Of a DNA stretch of 64,000 nt, positions 63,687 to 64,000 are shown one piece after another. The position numbers were made by a program, and so were the translations under genes. The DNA is from Reticulitermes lucifugus (Eukaryota > Arthropoda > Insecta > Blattodea > Rhinotermitidae). Positions within the stretch are counted from its first letter, which is position 1; each line of letters starts with the position of its first letter. Below the pieces are notes generated by a model, which was given only the letters and a program-made list of their open reading frames with translations, did not search any database and was not told the DNA's origin. The stretch spans positions 22,640 to 86,639 of the forward strand of contig JAKCWW010000925.1 in NCBI GenBank assembly GCA_026260175.1. The letters run 5' to 3'.

Positions 63687-64000
63687 GGGATTTTAACTCT
63701 TAAGAAGAACGAAGTAAGGAAATTCTACAAAGACGCCAAAGAACTTGATAAATGGCAAACAAACATGCCAATCCAATGTAAGGACGGAGATGGAAATATA
63801 GTAATACAAAAAGAAAAAATATTAGAAATATGGAAAGAGTATTTTAGAAACTTATTTGAAGAAGATGGAACAGCAGCAGATCCAGTCACGATAGAGAATA
63901 TTGTGGTTGATAACCAAGAAATTATACCACCAAACTTCAATGAAATTTGCAGTATTATAAACAAATTAAAAAACAACAAAGCAGCGGGGTCTGATAATAT
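63687..64000 (+). pseudogene. Non-LTR retrotransposon ORF2 fragment entering the reverse-transcriptase domain (runs off window)
   Basis: The frame is open from 63687 to the window end. It reads KNEVRKFYKDAKELDKWQ, then an IEN-type acidic linker preceded by KILEIWKEYFRNLFEED, and ends INKLKNNKAAGSDNI. WKEYFxxLF and the LKNNKA-x-GSD-x-I motif (block 0/1 of LINE reverse transcriptases, usually LKNGKAPGxDGI) are characteristic. The endonuclease domain that should precede it is absent, and a TGA sits just upstream, so the copy looks 5'-truncated, as LINE insertions often are. The visible 104 codons have no stop, so this copy is better preserved than those at 18032 and 38676. It could be intact downstream; the window does not show it. 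Whether it is the same family as those copies cannot be judged, because different regions are visible. Confidence 0.82.

Noticed and set aside
63725-63979. Minus-strand open frame
   Set aside because: Antisense shadow of the reverse-transcriptase frame.
1-64000. CRISPR array, prokaryotic operons, phage or viral genes
   Set aside because: No regularly spaced repeats with unique spacers, no dense gene packing, and no viral protein recognised.

Overview
This is AT-rich eukaryotic DNA, most likely from an insect. The best guess is a cockroach (Blattodea, perhaps Periplaneta). That rests on my recollection that the degenerate reverse-transcriptase C-terminus seen twice here (a Gly-Arg-Arg-Lys-rich block, then a C-terminal Gln-Thr-Thr-Glu) is very common in cockroach genomes. 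No database search was run. I find no convincing host gene. The longest open frame is 147 codons, and no frame outside the transposon remnants resembles a protein family I know. The window reads as intergenic or deep-intronic sequence built from old mobile elements.

Region by region: a pogo/Tigger-like terminal repeat lies near 326. Four tRNA-derived SINEs of one family, in two subfamilies, lie at 1966, 5729, 10163 (all minus) and 14913 (plus). A degraded pogo/Tigger-like element of about 1.7 kb spans 10965-12691. It keeps the C-terminal third of a transposase and carries several copies of a 16-bp motif. Non-LTR retrotransposon remnants lie at 18032-18472, 38676-39290 (interrupted by a 155-base assembly gap) and 63687-64000 (running off the window). 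A mariner transposase remnant with its D34D spacing intact lies at 37852-38259. A possible MITE lies at 24239-24461. A dispersed repeat built around a CAGA/GTCT microsatellite occurs at 17540, 48455 and 63125.

The most interesting signal is a set of short foldback elements and hairpins sharing the layout CTGANGA-T-[stem]-(G)AAAC. This resembles the core of a hammerhead ribozyme. The best copy (21169-21217) also has a matching stem I, a palindromic stem III and a GUC cleavage triplet. It sits inside a 212-bp foldback element flanked by a perfect 16-bp direct repeat. A second good copy is at 61086-61127. Weaker relatives are at 22270, 47263, 51831 and 54292-54485. Four elements of about 150-185 bp (9785, 27817, 36510, 41581) share common ends and a related central motif.

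The rest is unannotated, with a few simple repeats. No tRNA, rRNA, CRISPR or prokaryotic-type operon is present. The elements do not form a pathway: the shared theme is decay of autonomous transposons alongside short non-autonomous repeats.
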